A stretch of 64,000 nucleotides of DNA from Plutella xylostella (GCF_932276165.1 NC_064000.1:2604001-2668000); one strand, 5' to 3'. Shown: positions 12,141-25,000, counted from the first letter of the stretch. Program-made: numbers and translations. The notes: generated from the sequence alone by a model not told the origin.

Positions 12141-14500
12141 TCAAAAGAATGAGGAAGCTAGATAGTCTTGATGATCCTCTGATGATCCTTCTTTACTTGA
12201 TTCATCCGTATCAAAAATATCAGAATACATTGGAAACTCCTTGTAAATTTCAGCCTGTAAATAAAAAATAAATGAAACTTATAAAAAATACCGAATTTAT
12301 AAGTAGTGTTATTTTCTCTATGTTTATAAGATTAAGTTTATAAAGCAAACAAAGCTTATTAAAATCTAAGGTTTGTACATATTAAAGACAAGCTAAGACA
12401 AAAAGCTTTTATGTAAAAAAAACTTACAATTTCCGCAAATTCTTCAGGAATCAATTCGTGGGCTTGTCCATCGCAATTACTTTCTGTGCACTCGGCAAAC
12501 GCACGCAGCCCCATCTCTGGACAGACGCACTGACTGCAGCCCTGCTCAAACTCCTCGCCTGGAAAACATAGATCCAAAGACCTGGTATCAGAGGCTGATC
12601 GCGCCGTCATCAGCGTTCCTGAACGCTGCAAAAGGCTCTTCCAAAGCGCCACTTCGTCGTGACAAGCTCTCTTTGTGCACAACATGTCTCTCTTGCTCCC
12701 TGACTGGGAACAGACGCAGATGTTGCAACTGTCGCTGAAGAGATGTCCCGGGAGACAGGCGTCGGTTCTAAGAAAGCTCTTTTCACAAACTTTTTCAGTG
12801 CACATGTAGACGTTTTTGAGCCCGTTAGCAGGGCACAGGCACATGTTGCAGTCGACCTGGTAGTAGGAGAATGGAGTGCAGGCAAAATCCAGTGTGGTTC
12901 TTTCGGTTGTCAGATTGCCCTCACAACTGTGATTTGTACAAACATTTTGAGTCCCTTGAGCACTTTTGACGCATAAGCAAAAGTTGCAACCGGCATAAGA
13001 TATTGAGCCAACTGTACAATTTTCTGCTTTTGTGGGTATGAAAGCATTGTTTACAGTCACTACTTCTTTTATCTGATTACAATCATCATAGGTACACCAT
13101 TTAGGATCGATTGATCCATTCTTAGTACAGAAGCAAGTGTTGCAATCAAAGTTCACCATAGTGAAAGGCACACACGTCGCATTGAAGTTGTTAGTGATAT
13201 TAGTCTCATTTCTGGTTTCTTCCTCAACAACAATGGGAATACATAATGTATTGCTTTTCTTTCCAGTGTCTGGACAAGCACATAACGTGCTATCACTCTT
13301 ATCAAAAAATATCATGTTTGCTTTACAGCGATTGTCTGCTGAAACATGGATCAATCGTTGTAGTATCAAACTGTTCTCAGTGGAGTTCTCTTCTCGAAGT
13401 TTCTCTAGAATTTTAATCTTACTCCTGATGGAGCACGAGGTGGTGCAGAATCTATCGCTAGTGGTTTTGTTATGAAAGCAGAAACACTCGATACATAAGG
13501 GCACGACTTCTCCAGGCTTGCACTTATCCACTTGACCGGTAAATGGGTCTTCGGACAAATGTTGACAACTTTGCTCCAGACAGGATCCATGGTTGATCGT
13601 TCCATTGGCGTTGCAATCACAATACACACATCTCTTCTTTGTAAATGTATTTGGCACACATTCACTGAATGATTTATTTGCCTGTAACTCGTCAAGTGAC
13701 CGCAATTTAGATTTATCAGTAGATTCTCCGCACCTACTCTTTCTGGCCAGGCCGTCCTCTGCACAAGAGCAGATCTGGTTGTTATGTTTGAAGAAAGTAC
13801 CAGGAGAGCATCGAAGTATATTGTCAGTTTTAGCTAACACCGTATTATTGCATTTTTCGGTGCACTTATCAGTGTTTATCATACCGTCATCTGAGCAAGG
13901 ACAGTGAAGACATTGGAAGATATACATAACATTCGGTATGCAATAATGATTTGTCTTTTTGGTTCTCAAGGAAGCAGCGATGTCATGGCTTCCGCTATAG
14001 GTGCAGGAGGGGTCCGGTTTACAGTGAGCTTCTGTGCTGAGTCCGTTCGGAGGGCAAATACACAGATTACAATTCACATAATAATAACGAAACGGAGTGC
14101 AGGAGTTCCCTATTGTCTCCAAATGTGATGAGCTTCTTCTGTATTTTCTTCCATTTGTCGCATTAAATAAAATTGAGGATTTGGTCACATCAGAACAGGT
14201 AGTGTATGTGCAAGTGGTTTGTCCATCTTCTTGGCAGATGCAGTAGTTGCAGCCCTGCCACGTGACGTGTCCGGGGCGGCAGGGGCGTCCCACGCTCCGG
14301 CAGTCTCCAGATGACCAGCGTCCGGTGCCGTCACACACACACGACAAACCATTAAAATAAAACTGTGTATTCGGCAAGCAAGAGGTGGCAAGCGGTAGCG
14401 CTGATGATGATGAAGATGGCGATGACGGTACCTCAATAGAGTTTGCTGTCACTTCTTGCAAGACAGATACCAGTATTGATAGAATTACATCAGCCAACAT
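12141..14500 (-). CDS. Pacifastin-like protein with about 13 cysteine-rich domains (gene C)
   Basis: Two coding exons, 14500-12428 and 12254-12141, joined in phase 0 by a GTAAGT/ACAG intron, give 728 residues. The start gives a weak signal peptide (MLADVILSILVSVLQEVTA). I count 13 repeats built like the pacifastin light-chain domain: Cys, 9-12 residues, C-N-x-C-x-C, a Gly-containing loop, then C-x(4)-C. Examples are GCNYCICQEDGQTTC, DCNTCFCTKNGS and SCNICVCSQSG. Several loops between the fourth and fifth cysteines are longer than usual, and repeats 1, 5 and 8 lack cysteines. Twelve of the 13 domains plus the signal peptide lie wholly in one 2.07 kb exon, whereas genes A and B use about one exon per domain. 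Asn-X-Ser/Thr sites are frequent. The acidic C-terminal exon ends DYLASSFF. Secretion is likely, but protease inhibition is unproven for most domains. Confidence 0.82.
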
Positions 14501-15088
14501 GTTAATAATATCTAATCTTACTTGAGCATAAATTAAATATAACGTAGAATAGTTGCGTAAAAAATATTCTATTTTATAGGTGTGATGCTACCCGCATCAC
14601 ACCTATAAAATTTAATAAGGTGGATTTATTGAAGTAAGTAATAATAGTATTAAATACTTCTTCCTTCCATGGAAGTATCCATAGGTGGATTCTATGAAAT
14701 ATTAGCAAACAGAATGTTGGTATGTTGATCTTGCCATAGTAGTTATTATTCCGTAGTCATGCATTTATACGTAATATTATGTTCTGAAAATAATTGGATT
14801 TTGGTTTATTACCTGAAAGTTAATGAGTGGTATTTTTTGTTTAGGTAGGTAGTTAGTTAAAAAATCATTAAAAAAAGTTACCCATCCATAACCGTCATAG
14901 TTACTACAATACGAGACATAAGTACATATATTTAGTTATTTACGTACGTTTAGGTTTAATTATTATTATATTATAACTTCGACAATTTATTATAAATACA
15001 TTTAACCCCATTTACTTAAAACCTAAAACTTTATAAGACCTTTTGTATGGTACTTAATTAAAATCAAGCATGTTTCATTACAATTTTC
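14501..15088. other. Intergenic gap between genes B and C
   Basis: AT-rich, holding the gene C 5' flank and the gene B 3' flank. Apart from the hairpin at 14571-14611 nothing was recognised. Confidence 0.5.
14571..14611. repeat. Perfect 18-bp inverted repeat upstream of gene C
   Basis: ATTTTATAGGTGTGATGC at 14571-14588 is mirrored at 14594-14611 with a 5-nt loop, about 70 bp upstream of the gene C start codon. It could be a promoter cruciform or the remnant of a foldback element. Confidence 0.7.
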
Positions 15089-18000
15089 TCAATCATCATC
15101 ATCGGCGGCGGCGGCGGCCTCGCGATCGCGTCGTTCGAGTTCCTTCAACCTCTCAATATCCCTCGACAGTTCCAGTGACTCTTCGTAATTGAGGCATTTC
15201 TTCATCGTGCAAAAGGCGATACCATTCTCTTGGCATTTGCAGCTATTGCAATGAACTCTGAAAATTAAGACGAGACACAATTTTTACGTCGACAATCGAC
15301 ATTATCATACGCCGCAAGAGTTGGGAGGAGCTTTAAGGGGAGATGATAACCTTGAAGCGCTGTCTCCTCCCAAGCGGTTTCAGACTAGCGCATAGACATC
15401 GCGCTTACACGGTTAACCGCTTTATATTTCTCGCTAATAGAGGCAAGTTTGTACGATCGTGTCGGTAAGAGAGGGCTTCTAAGGACTATAAGTTTCTTGG
15501 TCTGGCAAACCTACTTGTAAATCATCCCTGGGACGCATTTCTCCTTATAAGGATCCACAGCAGTCTCCGGTTTATTGCTGTTTTTCGAGGCGACCCCTTG
15601 GCGCAGTGCTTTCGGGGCTCTATACACGTCTTCAACGCAATCTGGAAGATGTTTGCACACCAAGACGTCATCTTTGCACGAGCATTTCACGCATTCGCTT
15701 GTTATATTGGATAGATTACTGCAAGAGGTTCCTGGAAACAGATTAACCTATCAAACTCGTTGATTCAGGACCTGAAGGTAAACGCTGACCAGTATTACAT
15801 CCTTCGGGTGGGTTAAAGAATCGTACACACCATACCAACTTTTAGGGAGACGACTCAAGGTAAGTATAAAGGGAAGCGTGGAGAAGAATATCTGTAGCCC
15901 TAGCTCCACAGGGGAGTAACAGGACTACAAGTAAGTATCAACTTTTACTCGTACCTACTTTGGAGTACCAATATGTATACGTTTATGCACCCACCTGACA
16001 AAACCTCAGCCTGTTTCTTATGATAAAAGTCGTGTTTGAGGCACAAGTACTGGCCACACAGGAGGTTCTTATCCTCCTTGCACAGGCAAGTATTGCAGTC
16101 CAGCCTGTACGCCACGCCCGGGGTGCACTCTGCACTGTAGTGGTGGAGCGCCGGTAGCTTCCTGAACTCCTCTTCTGCGAATGGACTCCGGATATCTTCT
16201 GGTGTCAGGATGCGTCGTTTTGCTGCAACTGAAGGTGAATTGGTGAGGATTTTGGCTAAGATCTTTCTTGTAATTATTATACCGTTGTCAACTTAAAGCA
16301 GTACGTTCAATACCAGATGGAGTGGTCCAAACCACGGTCCATCGAACAAATAAACAATTTGGGTAGCCTTCGAAGGATGATGTATCCATTCTGCGTCAAA
16401 AAACTGTGGATAGCTTAAAATCTGAATTACTCACTTATATGTTCGTTAGTAACTAGGAACTTTACAGTTACATCCTTGCCCCATCTCATTCTCACATTGA
16501 TAAACTTACCAGCATTGGTTTTCGTCGTATTACGACATGCATCAGAGTTGCACTTGTTAGTCTGTCCGAGTTCGTTGCAGAAGCAGCGCTGGCACCCTCG
16601 TCTGATGATGGACCCCGGGGTGCACGGCTCTGCAGGGTCACTGTCACGCTTCTCTCGCATCGGGTCAAAGTCGTCACCCTCAACCATATTTTTTCGGGAG
16701 TTCTGATAATGGACAATAGTATGTAGTATACAAAGCCATTACTACCAACACATTTATTTCGTTCCGGGACACACCTGATGCAGAGGTTATCCCTAGCTGT
16801 GCCAGTGTCATGGGTACCTTTATGTCGGGTGTCTCGGGTGGTATTTTTTGCTAAAATACTGTTGGCATTTGTTCAATTTGTAGTTAAGTAGGAACTTACT
16901 AAGTATATAGTTTTCTTCATTTCTGTTTGTACCTAAGTACTTTTGCCAATTTTATCATTGAAAACTTTTTGTAAGTACCTACATCTTACTGTTTTTATGT
17001 GCGACATCTATCTTATATGCGCATTATACCTAAGTTAAAACCAAACAAAACGTACCGGGCCATCATCCAAGCACGTCATCTGGCTACAATGCAGCTCGTG
17101 GTGCTGCGAACACCGGCACACATTGCAGCCCTCCCTGTAGGTGACATAGGGGCGGCAAGTCTCCCCCGGCTGGAGGGAGGGGAGGGGCGGGAATATCGTC
17201 TGAACCAATGACACCTCCTGAATGTCCATGTTGCGGCTAACGCTGAATGGATGGTGGTTCACCAGCCGACCGTCCGCTGTAAAGGATTATATACCTACAT
17301 TATATGCGATTGAGTATTAAAAACATCTGGCTGGTTGGTTGGAAAATATAAGAATAAGAATAGAAAAAAATACTAATGGTCGATAGTAAGTATCTTTAAG
17401 CTTTTTAACATTAAAAACCTTAAAGATACTTACTATCGACCATTAGTGAATTATACATATTAATTCTTACCTATAATTCAATAAATAAAATTAAATAAAA
17501 AAAAGTACGGAACTATATATATACATACTTTACCTAGGTACTTAATACAAAAGCAATATAAACTTAACTAGAAAGAGCCTTTTCGATCACTACGACCGAC
17601 GCACCCTGAGCACTGGGCAGCCAACGAGTGACGCTAATCTCACAGGACAATCCTTACATACCATGATACATAGATTGCCGAGTTCACATTGTTATGTGTC
17701 ATGCTTGGGGATGCCATGATACCACTAACTGCCATATTCAATACCTCTATCTACCGATGACTGGTAGTAACTTTCATACGATTTTGACAGGTTGTTAAAT
17801 ATGTCAAAATAGTATGAAAGTAACTACCAGTCATCGGTAGATAGAGTTATTGAAACAGTAGCGTTAGTCCAGTCAAGGAATGAGGTGAGCAGGTAACTAA
17901 GCGATTCGTTCAGAAACTTGTTCAGGGGGCCAAAAGTCCTGACTCCTAGGTGATGAGCTAAGGGGACGAGGGGGGGTAAAGGTACAGATTTTTGGTTTTT

Positions 18001-19212
18001 CGCTTATATCTCGAAAACGGTGTATCGGAGACAAATATTTCTAGGTAATAAAATGGAGTTCTTAAAATTATCTAAAACTTTTATATCATACTAGCTGTTC
18101 CCGCGCGCTTCGCTTCGCCTCACAAAGTTTTCCCGTGGGAATTCCGGGATAAAAAGTAGCCTATGTTCTTTCCCAGGGTCTAGACCGTATGTATACCTAC
18201 CAAATTTCATTCAAATCCGTTCAGTAGTTTTGGCGTGAAAGAGTAACAGACAGACAGACAGACAGACAGACACAGTTACTTTCGCATTTATAATATTAGT
18301 TAGAATAGTTAGAATTAGAATTAGTTAGAATGTTTTTTTCTAATTTCTTACCGTTTCCAAGAAAAATCAATTCATGACAAAACATTCGTAAACATTGCAT
18401 CATATTTTCTAAACCTATAGATAACCGAAAAAAATTAATAGGGAAGAATTTGTAGATTTTTGTAATTTTCTTTTAGAATATACAGGGTGTTGCAAAATTG
18501 GTATATCAAGCCGAAAAGGGTCCACACAACTCGATCTGGAAAAGTCATTGGCGAATTTGGCGATGTCAGATTTGGGCGCACGAATAAAAAAAAGTTCCAT
18601 ACAAAACTTAATCCATATTTTATTTGTAACTTTTTTGACAACCCTGATGATTGTTTCTGGTAGCCCTGGTACCCTACTTCCGTATAACTACATACATCAC
18701 ATACCAGACGATCTTATAAGCTATAATAACCCTAGTACCCCACTTCTGTAACCCTGTATATAAATATGCTGTTAATGTCCAACCCACCTATAGTTCACTC
18801 CACTCAGGACTTTTGGTACCTATGTAAACAACCTAAGGCCCCTGAACAAGTTTCTGAAGGAATCGCTTAGTTTCCTGCTCACGCACTCTACACCTCATTT
18901 TGGGTCATTTATTGACTGGACTACGTATGATATGAATAATTACTTTTAGCTATGCTTTTACATGTTAAGTGCCAATTTCTCCATAGTCGGTTATCTAACC
19001 TACGAAGGATTGGTTCATCAACATACGTCATCTCTATATAAGATTTTTGACAGATGTGTCAAAAGTCAACCACTAATACCTGGTTATGCTCTAACCGACT
19101 ATGGAGAAATTGGCACTAAGCGTTTCTAAATAAATTACTTACGCAACAGCATGGTTTCAACCAGATTATATGTATAAAGCACCAATACAATTAACATCTT
19201 AACATGTAGCAT
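15089..19212 (-). CDS. Pacifastin-like inhibitor precursor, five domains (gene B)
   Basis: Six coding exons: 19212-19143, 17276-17056, 16702-16510, 16222-15995, 15731-15515 and 15257-15089. All splice sites are GT-AG and the phases agree, giving 365 residues. Exon 1 encodes a signal peptide (MLHVKMLIVLVLYTYNLVE). Domain cores are GCNVCRCSQHHELHC, GCQRCFCNELGQTNKC, DCNTCLCKEDKNLLC, a diverged ECVKCSCKDDVLVC, and HCNSCKCQENGIAFC; the last spans an exon junction. Basic pairs between domains (EKRDS, AKRRI) look like processing sites, as in known pacifastin precursors that are cut into single peptides. The tail ends in an Ala/Asp-rich run. Residues at the family's usual P1-P1' position are QM, SD, QY, none and MK, which does not suggest classical trypsin inhibition. 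Intron 1 (17277-19142) hosts four inverted-repeat elements. Exon 1 was placed from the signal peptide and phase only. Confidence 0.85.
17372..17447. repeat. Palindrome/MITE in gene B intron 1
   Basis: ACTAATGGTCGATAGTAAGT is mirrored about 40 bp on, giving a 76-bp near-perfect foldback. Confidence 0.75.
17740..17852. repeat. Foldback MITE in gene B intron 1
   Basis: CTCTATCTACCGATGACTGG at the left end is mirrored at the right end (113 bp). A related but diverged copy lies at 22961-23075 in gene A. Confidence 0.75.
17868..18932. mobile_element. Inverted-repeat transposon (TAGTCCAGTCAA family), copy 1
   Basis: A 1.07 kb element in gene B intron 1. It opens TAGTCCAGTCAAGGAATGAG and closes with TTGACTGGACTA; the arms also share CCCTGAACAAGTTTCTGA. 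A dispersed repeat (18091-18302) starts CTAGCTGTTCCCGCGCGCTT, includes AGTAGTTTTGGCGTGAAAG and ends in a (GACA)n run; it appears to be inserted inside. No transposase was found. A second copy is at 47541-49198. Confidence 0.6.
18091..18302. repeat. Lepidopteran interspersed repeat with (GACA)n
   Basis: The order CTAGCTGTTCCCGCGC, GGATAAAAAGTAGCCTATGT, AAATTTCATTCAAATCCGTT and GTGAAAGAGTAACAGACAGA is that of a high-copy repeat seen across moth and butterfly genomes, which supports the lineage call. Confidence 0.7.
18969..19116. mobile_element. MITE with TAA target duplication next to gene B exon 1
   Basis: A 148-bp element with ends GTGCCAATTTCTCCATAGTC, mirrored at the other end. TAA flanks both sides. 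It ends only 27 bp from the exon 1 splice donor. Confidence 0.75.
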
Positions 19213-19801
19213 CTTGCGCTACCAGAATGTCCTTTATTAGTCTTTATTGTCGGCAAACCAAATTAAGACAATCGAAATTGAAACTACGCCTGTAAATAGT
19301 TCGATTAATTGTTTTATGAAAGTTTCTTAATTAGACGCCTTTGAGTTTTTATGGCTCATAAATGAAATACCTAATCGATATAAAATCCTAATTAATATTT
19401 GGTACTTTAATACCCGCTTTACTCTCTAACTTTCTTTACTTTAATACTCACCTGCTCTATAAATAGCATTATATCAGATGAAGTGTATCATAGTGTAGTT
19501 AGTCTTAATGTATGTAGAAATAATTAAATAAAACAAAACATTACAGAAATTCAAACAACTTTATTTTATTTTATGAAAATACTTTAATTGAAAATCATAA
19601 TCTTAATTTTATATTTACCTACGCATCAACTAATACATGATGGTACACAGAGGTACTTAAGCTAAAATATCTTAAAATTCACTAGCTAATTATAAAAGTA
19701 ACTTAACTACAGATACTTTATTTTTACTGCCAGCCATATACCTAAGTGTAGTTGGTTTATTTATTTACTGAAAAAAGACCCCTGTGAAAAACATTTACTT
19801 A

Positions 19802-19950
19802 GGGCCACTTTTTTGATCCCTAGTTAACTCAACCAATGGTCAAAAATGGCTACCATTAGTTAAAAACCAACGAAATTCGTATGCAGATGTCATGCTTGAC
19901 ACGTGACTTGACTAATGGTTAAAGATGACCACGGATCAAAAAACTGGGCC
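19802..19950. mobile_element. MITE with TTA target duplication
   Basis: Ends GGGCCACTTTTTTGATCC and GGATCAAAAAACTGGGCC, with TTA outside each end. It lies between genes A and B. Confidence 0.7.
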
Positions 19951-20726
19951 TTAGTTAAGTAAATAAAAATTCAGGAAAGCTTACTTAAGTAGATATCCTA
20001 ATCCTACTGCAATAGTTATAGAACATATTTACCATGAACTAAAGTCTAGGTACTTAAGTAAAATATGAAATTTATTACAAGCTGCTGAAGTTAAGTTACA
20101 CACTTTCCATAATACAGTAATAAATCCGTGTAGGGAGTTATGGCTGGCCAGAAAAAAACTGCAAGAAAAAAAAATCACATTATGTAAATACTAGTACTGA
20201 CAGCCTTGCTAAATCGAAATATCAAGGCTATGGATCCAAAAAATACCTGGAGATTGATGATATTAATTATGTAAATTATGTTTCTCACATTATCTTAGAG
20301 AGAGCTCTTATAACTTTTCATAAAACAACGGACGCAGTTAAATATTTTAAAGAAAGGTTAGCTAAATCTTAAAATATCCGTTATGAATAGGAAGTTTAAA
20401 TTAATGTTCCTACTTAGGTATGTAGTTAAAAGTTAACTTATATGTATATAAAAAAATACTACAGATGAGTATTGAGTATATTAACTAAATATGGACGAAT
20501 GATTAGACAAATACACACACACTCACAATAATTCATACAGAACCACAATTTTACTGATAGCAACTACACTAATCAAAATTATTAAGGCGTATTACAACGA
20601 TGTCAATATCATAGAAACAAAGAATGAATGCAACAGCATAACAGTTAAATGCCCATGACCGTACAACTAAAATCACTAAAACATTACAATACTTAGGCCC
20701 ATTTCCTTATTTGAGAAAATCTAATT

Positions 20727-21515
20727 AAGCAGGATTAGGGTCAATTCAGACGTACCACAACCACACCACAGCCACAACCACACCACAACCACGCCGTGTG
20801 GTCGGGCGTATATTTTGTATTGACAATGAATAATCCAATTCACACGTGCCACATTTTGCCGTTGTCATCGACCACCTGTGTAATACGACCACCGTTGCCG
20901 TTGCGATGTGGTTGCGTTGTAGTTGCGGTGTGGTTGCGATGTGGTCGTATTACACAGGTGGTCGATAACAATGGCAAAATGTGACACGTGTGAATTGGAT
21001 TATTCATTGTCAATACAAAATATACGCCCGACCACATCGCGTGGTTGTGGTGTGGTTGTGGCTGTGGTGTGGTTGTGGTACGTCTGAATTGACCCTAATA
21101 CGGAGAACAGGTTGCCGCGGTGCCGCCGCCGCGTGGCGGCGTTGCCGTTGCGATGTGGTTGCGTTGTGGTTGCGATGTGGTTGCGATGTGGTCGTATTAC
21201 ACAGGTGGTCGATAACAACGGCAAAATGTGGCACATGTGAATTGGATTCTTCATTGTCAATACAAAATATACGCCCGACCACACGGTGTGGTTGTGGTTG
21301 TGGTGTGGTTGTGGTACGTCTGAATTGACCCTAAATGCATACGACCACGTGGTTACCACATCGCAACGACAGCGACAACACAACCACATCGACATTTTGT
21401 CGCTGCCACAACGCAACTGCAAAAAGCCGCTGTCACACTATTCACACGTAACCACAGCTTGACCACATTATGTCGCTGCGACGTGGTGTGGTTGTGGTAC
21501 GTGTGGATTGACGCT
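20727..21515. repeat. Composite nested palindrome rich in GTGGTTGTGG
   Basis: The end motif GGGTCAATTCAGACGTACCA at about 20728 recurs inverted at about 21073-21094 and 21311-21332, with a diverged form near 21490-21514. Inner blocks (CGTATATTTTGTATTGACAA; CACCTGTGTAATACGACCAC) alternate in orientation. This looks like two or three related foldback MITEs inserted in or recombined with each other. The repeated GTGG units create spurious open frames that should not be annotated as genes. Confidence 0.7.
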
Positions 21516-22098
21516 TAAAATACATACTATTGAAATACTATTGACATTAACAACGCTAATTTCCGTACATGATTACTTCTTAACTAGACTTTCTCAAACG
21601 AGATTCAGGGTTTACTAGCGCACCAATGAATAGTACTCAACTCTAAAGAAGGACCTTTCTTTATGTACCTAAAGACGTTCCAAATACATTATAACTAAAA
21701 TTTGTGTTCACATGAAAAATAAACTGTTTTCAAAGTTACCTCAATTTCCAATACTTAAACACATCGTTTCTTCAATAATGTATAAACTAATCTCAATTGA
21801 AACTACAAATCAAGAAAATACGGTTTTTAAAGATAGGCGGTACGAAATGCACTAAGCCTTTCAGCCTACCACAATATTTACTTTGAAAAATATGTAAGTT
21901 AATATCACTTTACAGGATACTAGCACACCACAATCGCAGTTAAACATAGAAGTCATAAATATATCTGTGAATGAATGATAACTAAAATAATAAACTACGG
22001 CCAAATACGCAACATTTACCTATGTATCGATAATATGCTAATATTCAGCCACATTCAAGAAATGAGTCATCAGGGTAAGTGGCGATTGTGATTGAAAC

Positions 22099-25000
22099 TT
22101 AAAGCCTAGGTGTCAAGTCCTTATCGCAGTAACGCAAAGTGCAAAACACGCTCTTCCCGTCAGCTGAGCAAGTGCAGTCGTTGCAGCCCCTCTTGAACTG
22201 CTCTCCGGGGTTGCAACGGAAGTTTGGGTCTCCTTCTGTCACTGGAAAAGGATTTTTTGGTCTCATCAGAAGGGCTAGCACGGGGCGCAAGATGCACGTC
22301 ATGAAGTGACAAAAGATTTCCGTCGCACTTGCTCTCAAAGCCGCGCGCCATGTGTGCAAAACTTTTGTCACCTCTTGGCGTGCGCGTCTTGCGCCCCGTG
22401 CTAGGCCTTTAGTAGGCAAAACACCAGGTACCTAGTTAGTATTTTCTGTTCACATTCTGCTGATAGACATCGTTAAACACTATGATGATTAAGTTCATAA
22501 TTTAGGGGATTTATGTGTCATGCTCATAATAAATGACCATGCCAAGACTAGTACTTACAGTTTGACGATTCATCCTCTTTCTTCTCCTCTTCAGGTTTAG
22601 GGCTGCATCGGTTCAAGGTGCAGGTGGCATGATGACCATCGCTGGTGCAGCGGCAGACGTTGCACCCCTGGTCGAACACCTCGCCCGGGGAGCACTTCGC
22701 CACTTCCTGCTGGCTCACCTCTGTTGGACAAGATCATTTTATTGAAAGGAGGCATCTTAAGTGACCTATCACCTGTCTTGTCCGGCTCAGTGGGCAGTGA
22801 GACATTGACGCTAAACTGACAAGCCAGAACTTTCAGCATGGTGACAAATTCTACTCTAGCTCTAGTCTAGTGACCACCACGCTAAGAAAGAAAAAAAGTA
22901 GCTTAAATAATTTCTTTAAACAACACCTTTTAATCTTGATCTATCTTGCTTATTTACTTACTGCCAGTTTCTATAACTCTATCTATCTATAACTGGTAGT
23001 TGTCAAAGGTTAGGTGTCAAAATCGTATGAAAGTAACTACCAGTTATGGATAGATAGAGATATAGAAACTGGCAGTTAATGCAGAATAGGTAATAAAAAC
23101 TTTTTCTTTAAAAATGGGAAATTTACCTCTTTTTCTCCTCGATCCAACGTTGCTGTTAGCTTGTGTAGCGAGACAGTTGATGCGGGTGCAGGAAAAGTCC
23201 TGTCCTTTGTTATCACAGAGGCATTTGTTGCAGTCCATCCGAAACTCTTGACCAGGCAAGCAGGTTTTCGGCGTCTCCTACTGGATAAACAACATGCATT
23301 ATATCTTGATCCTTTTATTTTATTTATTTAAACACTTTATTGTATACACAAATTACATAGTCCATTTTAAATAACATAACGAATAAATGATAAAGTGTCA
23401 GTTATTGCGTGGTCTTGTAAATAAATATCATATACGTACAAAATTATTAATTGTTAAAAGCATGGTTGTAAAATATGATATTACCGTTGGCGGGATAGCA
23501 CGAACTTTTCTGGCCAATGAAGTATTCTGTAAGCAATGAAACCTATATTAATGAAGTATTTTTACATTGGTTATTAAAGACACAAAACGGTATAAAGATT
23601 GTGAAAATTGACCATAACCACCATTCGAACCACCAAAATTAAAAGAAAGAAGACAAATATAAATATAGAAATGGTAGATTTAAAAAATATAAACCAAATA
23701 ACCAAAACCCCTTTTAGACGTAATAATAAACGATGCATCTATTTCATGAAATGGAGAAACGTGTCTATTATAAAAGAAGATCAGCGAATTTGCAGATGAC
23801 AAAACACACCTTAGACTCCTTATCTTTCACATCCTCTTGAACACCTTCAATAATTGGTTCAGTAAAACATGCTCTTCTCGTGCAAGAGAACGATTTGCCA
23901 TCAGGGTTGCATCTGCACATATTGCAGTCCAACTCAAAAACTTCATCTGGACGACATTGCCGTTGTATTATACGCAGTGCCTTTAATTGAGACAAAAACA
24001 TCAGTACCCTTCACCATTACTAAGTCTATGTTGCGCAACCATAGCTGTAGATCTTGTAGATTAACACGTCGAATTTACAGGAAATCCTAAAAAGCCTCCA
24101 TAGTCCGAGTAAATTATGAACAAAAGGAAACCTAAGCAATTTACCTAAGATATAATTACATGGTTTATAAGCCAAAGCAAATTACTGAATACATCTGAAA
24201 ATCAAGAGCGTAAATTACAAAAAAGAAGCCCCATAACCGAACTGATAAAGAAAGAAAAGAAAAACCTCTGGTTTATCTTCATCGGGCGCCCCTTCCTCGG
24301 GTTGTTCTAGAACACATACTTTTCTGGTGCAGAAAAAGCCAGTGCCATCTTCATTGCACCAACAAGTATTACAATCTCTGATGAACATACGATTCGCTAC
24401 GCAGACGATAGTTTTGTTTATCAGATTCGATTTGGTGGCCTAAAATATTGTAATGGTTTTAGTTTTGATAATAATCATGATTTTATTGCGTTAATAACTT
24501 ATTCAATGAAATAAAAAAACTGTTTCTATGTCTTTTTCATACAAAATTTAATCGTCTATAAGATAAGATTATAAATAATTAGAGACGTGGTTTCATTTTA
24601 TTAAAGCTATCTTCCATTACTGGTATTATTGGCTTCATTTCCTGAAACAAAACCAATACAATATTATCATAATGTATTTAGAACTAGGTAGTTTGTTCTC
24701 ATTAAACCCTATTTACAGTTTAGACCATACTTAATAACCCGTGTGTGTTCTTTGAACGAGCAATATAACAATGTCATCCACATACAAAATAATATGAGAG
24801 ATTTAAAAAATCCTGCTATTTAACTACAGTGCATGTCATGGTAAATTTAATACTATTAATAAAACAATTAGCACTCAATTAAAATCTCTTGCATGAACTA
24901 GACATACAAACTAAATTAAAAGTTCAACTATAATCAAAATACATAACAGATAATACTCTGAACCTAGACCAGCTACCATACCACCACCATCTTACATCAA

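Larger units (their letters stand above)
19213..22098. other. Intergenic gap between genes A and B
   Basis: No gene recognised. It holds the MITE at 19802-19950, the GTGGTTGTGG composite palindrome at about 20727-21515, and AT-rich unique sequence that includes the gene B promoter and the gene A 3' flank. Confidence 0.5.

Noticed and set aside
12743..14436. Plus-strand and alternate minus-strand frames inside gene C
   Set aside because: They lack the cysteine pattern and lie within the real 713-codon frame.
20000..20700. Possible coding region in the intergenic gap
   Set aside because: Stops occur in all frames and no family motif or splice-consistent exon was found.
20796..21422. Several overlapping open frames with RCGCDVV and HRNHTATTTQ repeats
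   Set aside because: They are translations of the palindromic GTGG repeat and appear in mirror form on both strands.
22160..22419. Upstream extension of the last gene A exon to a start codon at 22419
   Set aside because: The segment upstream of 22241 is a foldback MITE and a proper acceptor (TTTCCAG) sits at 22242.
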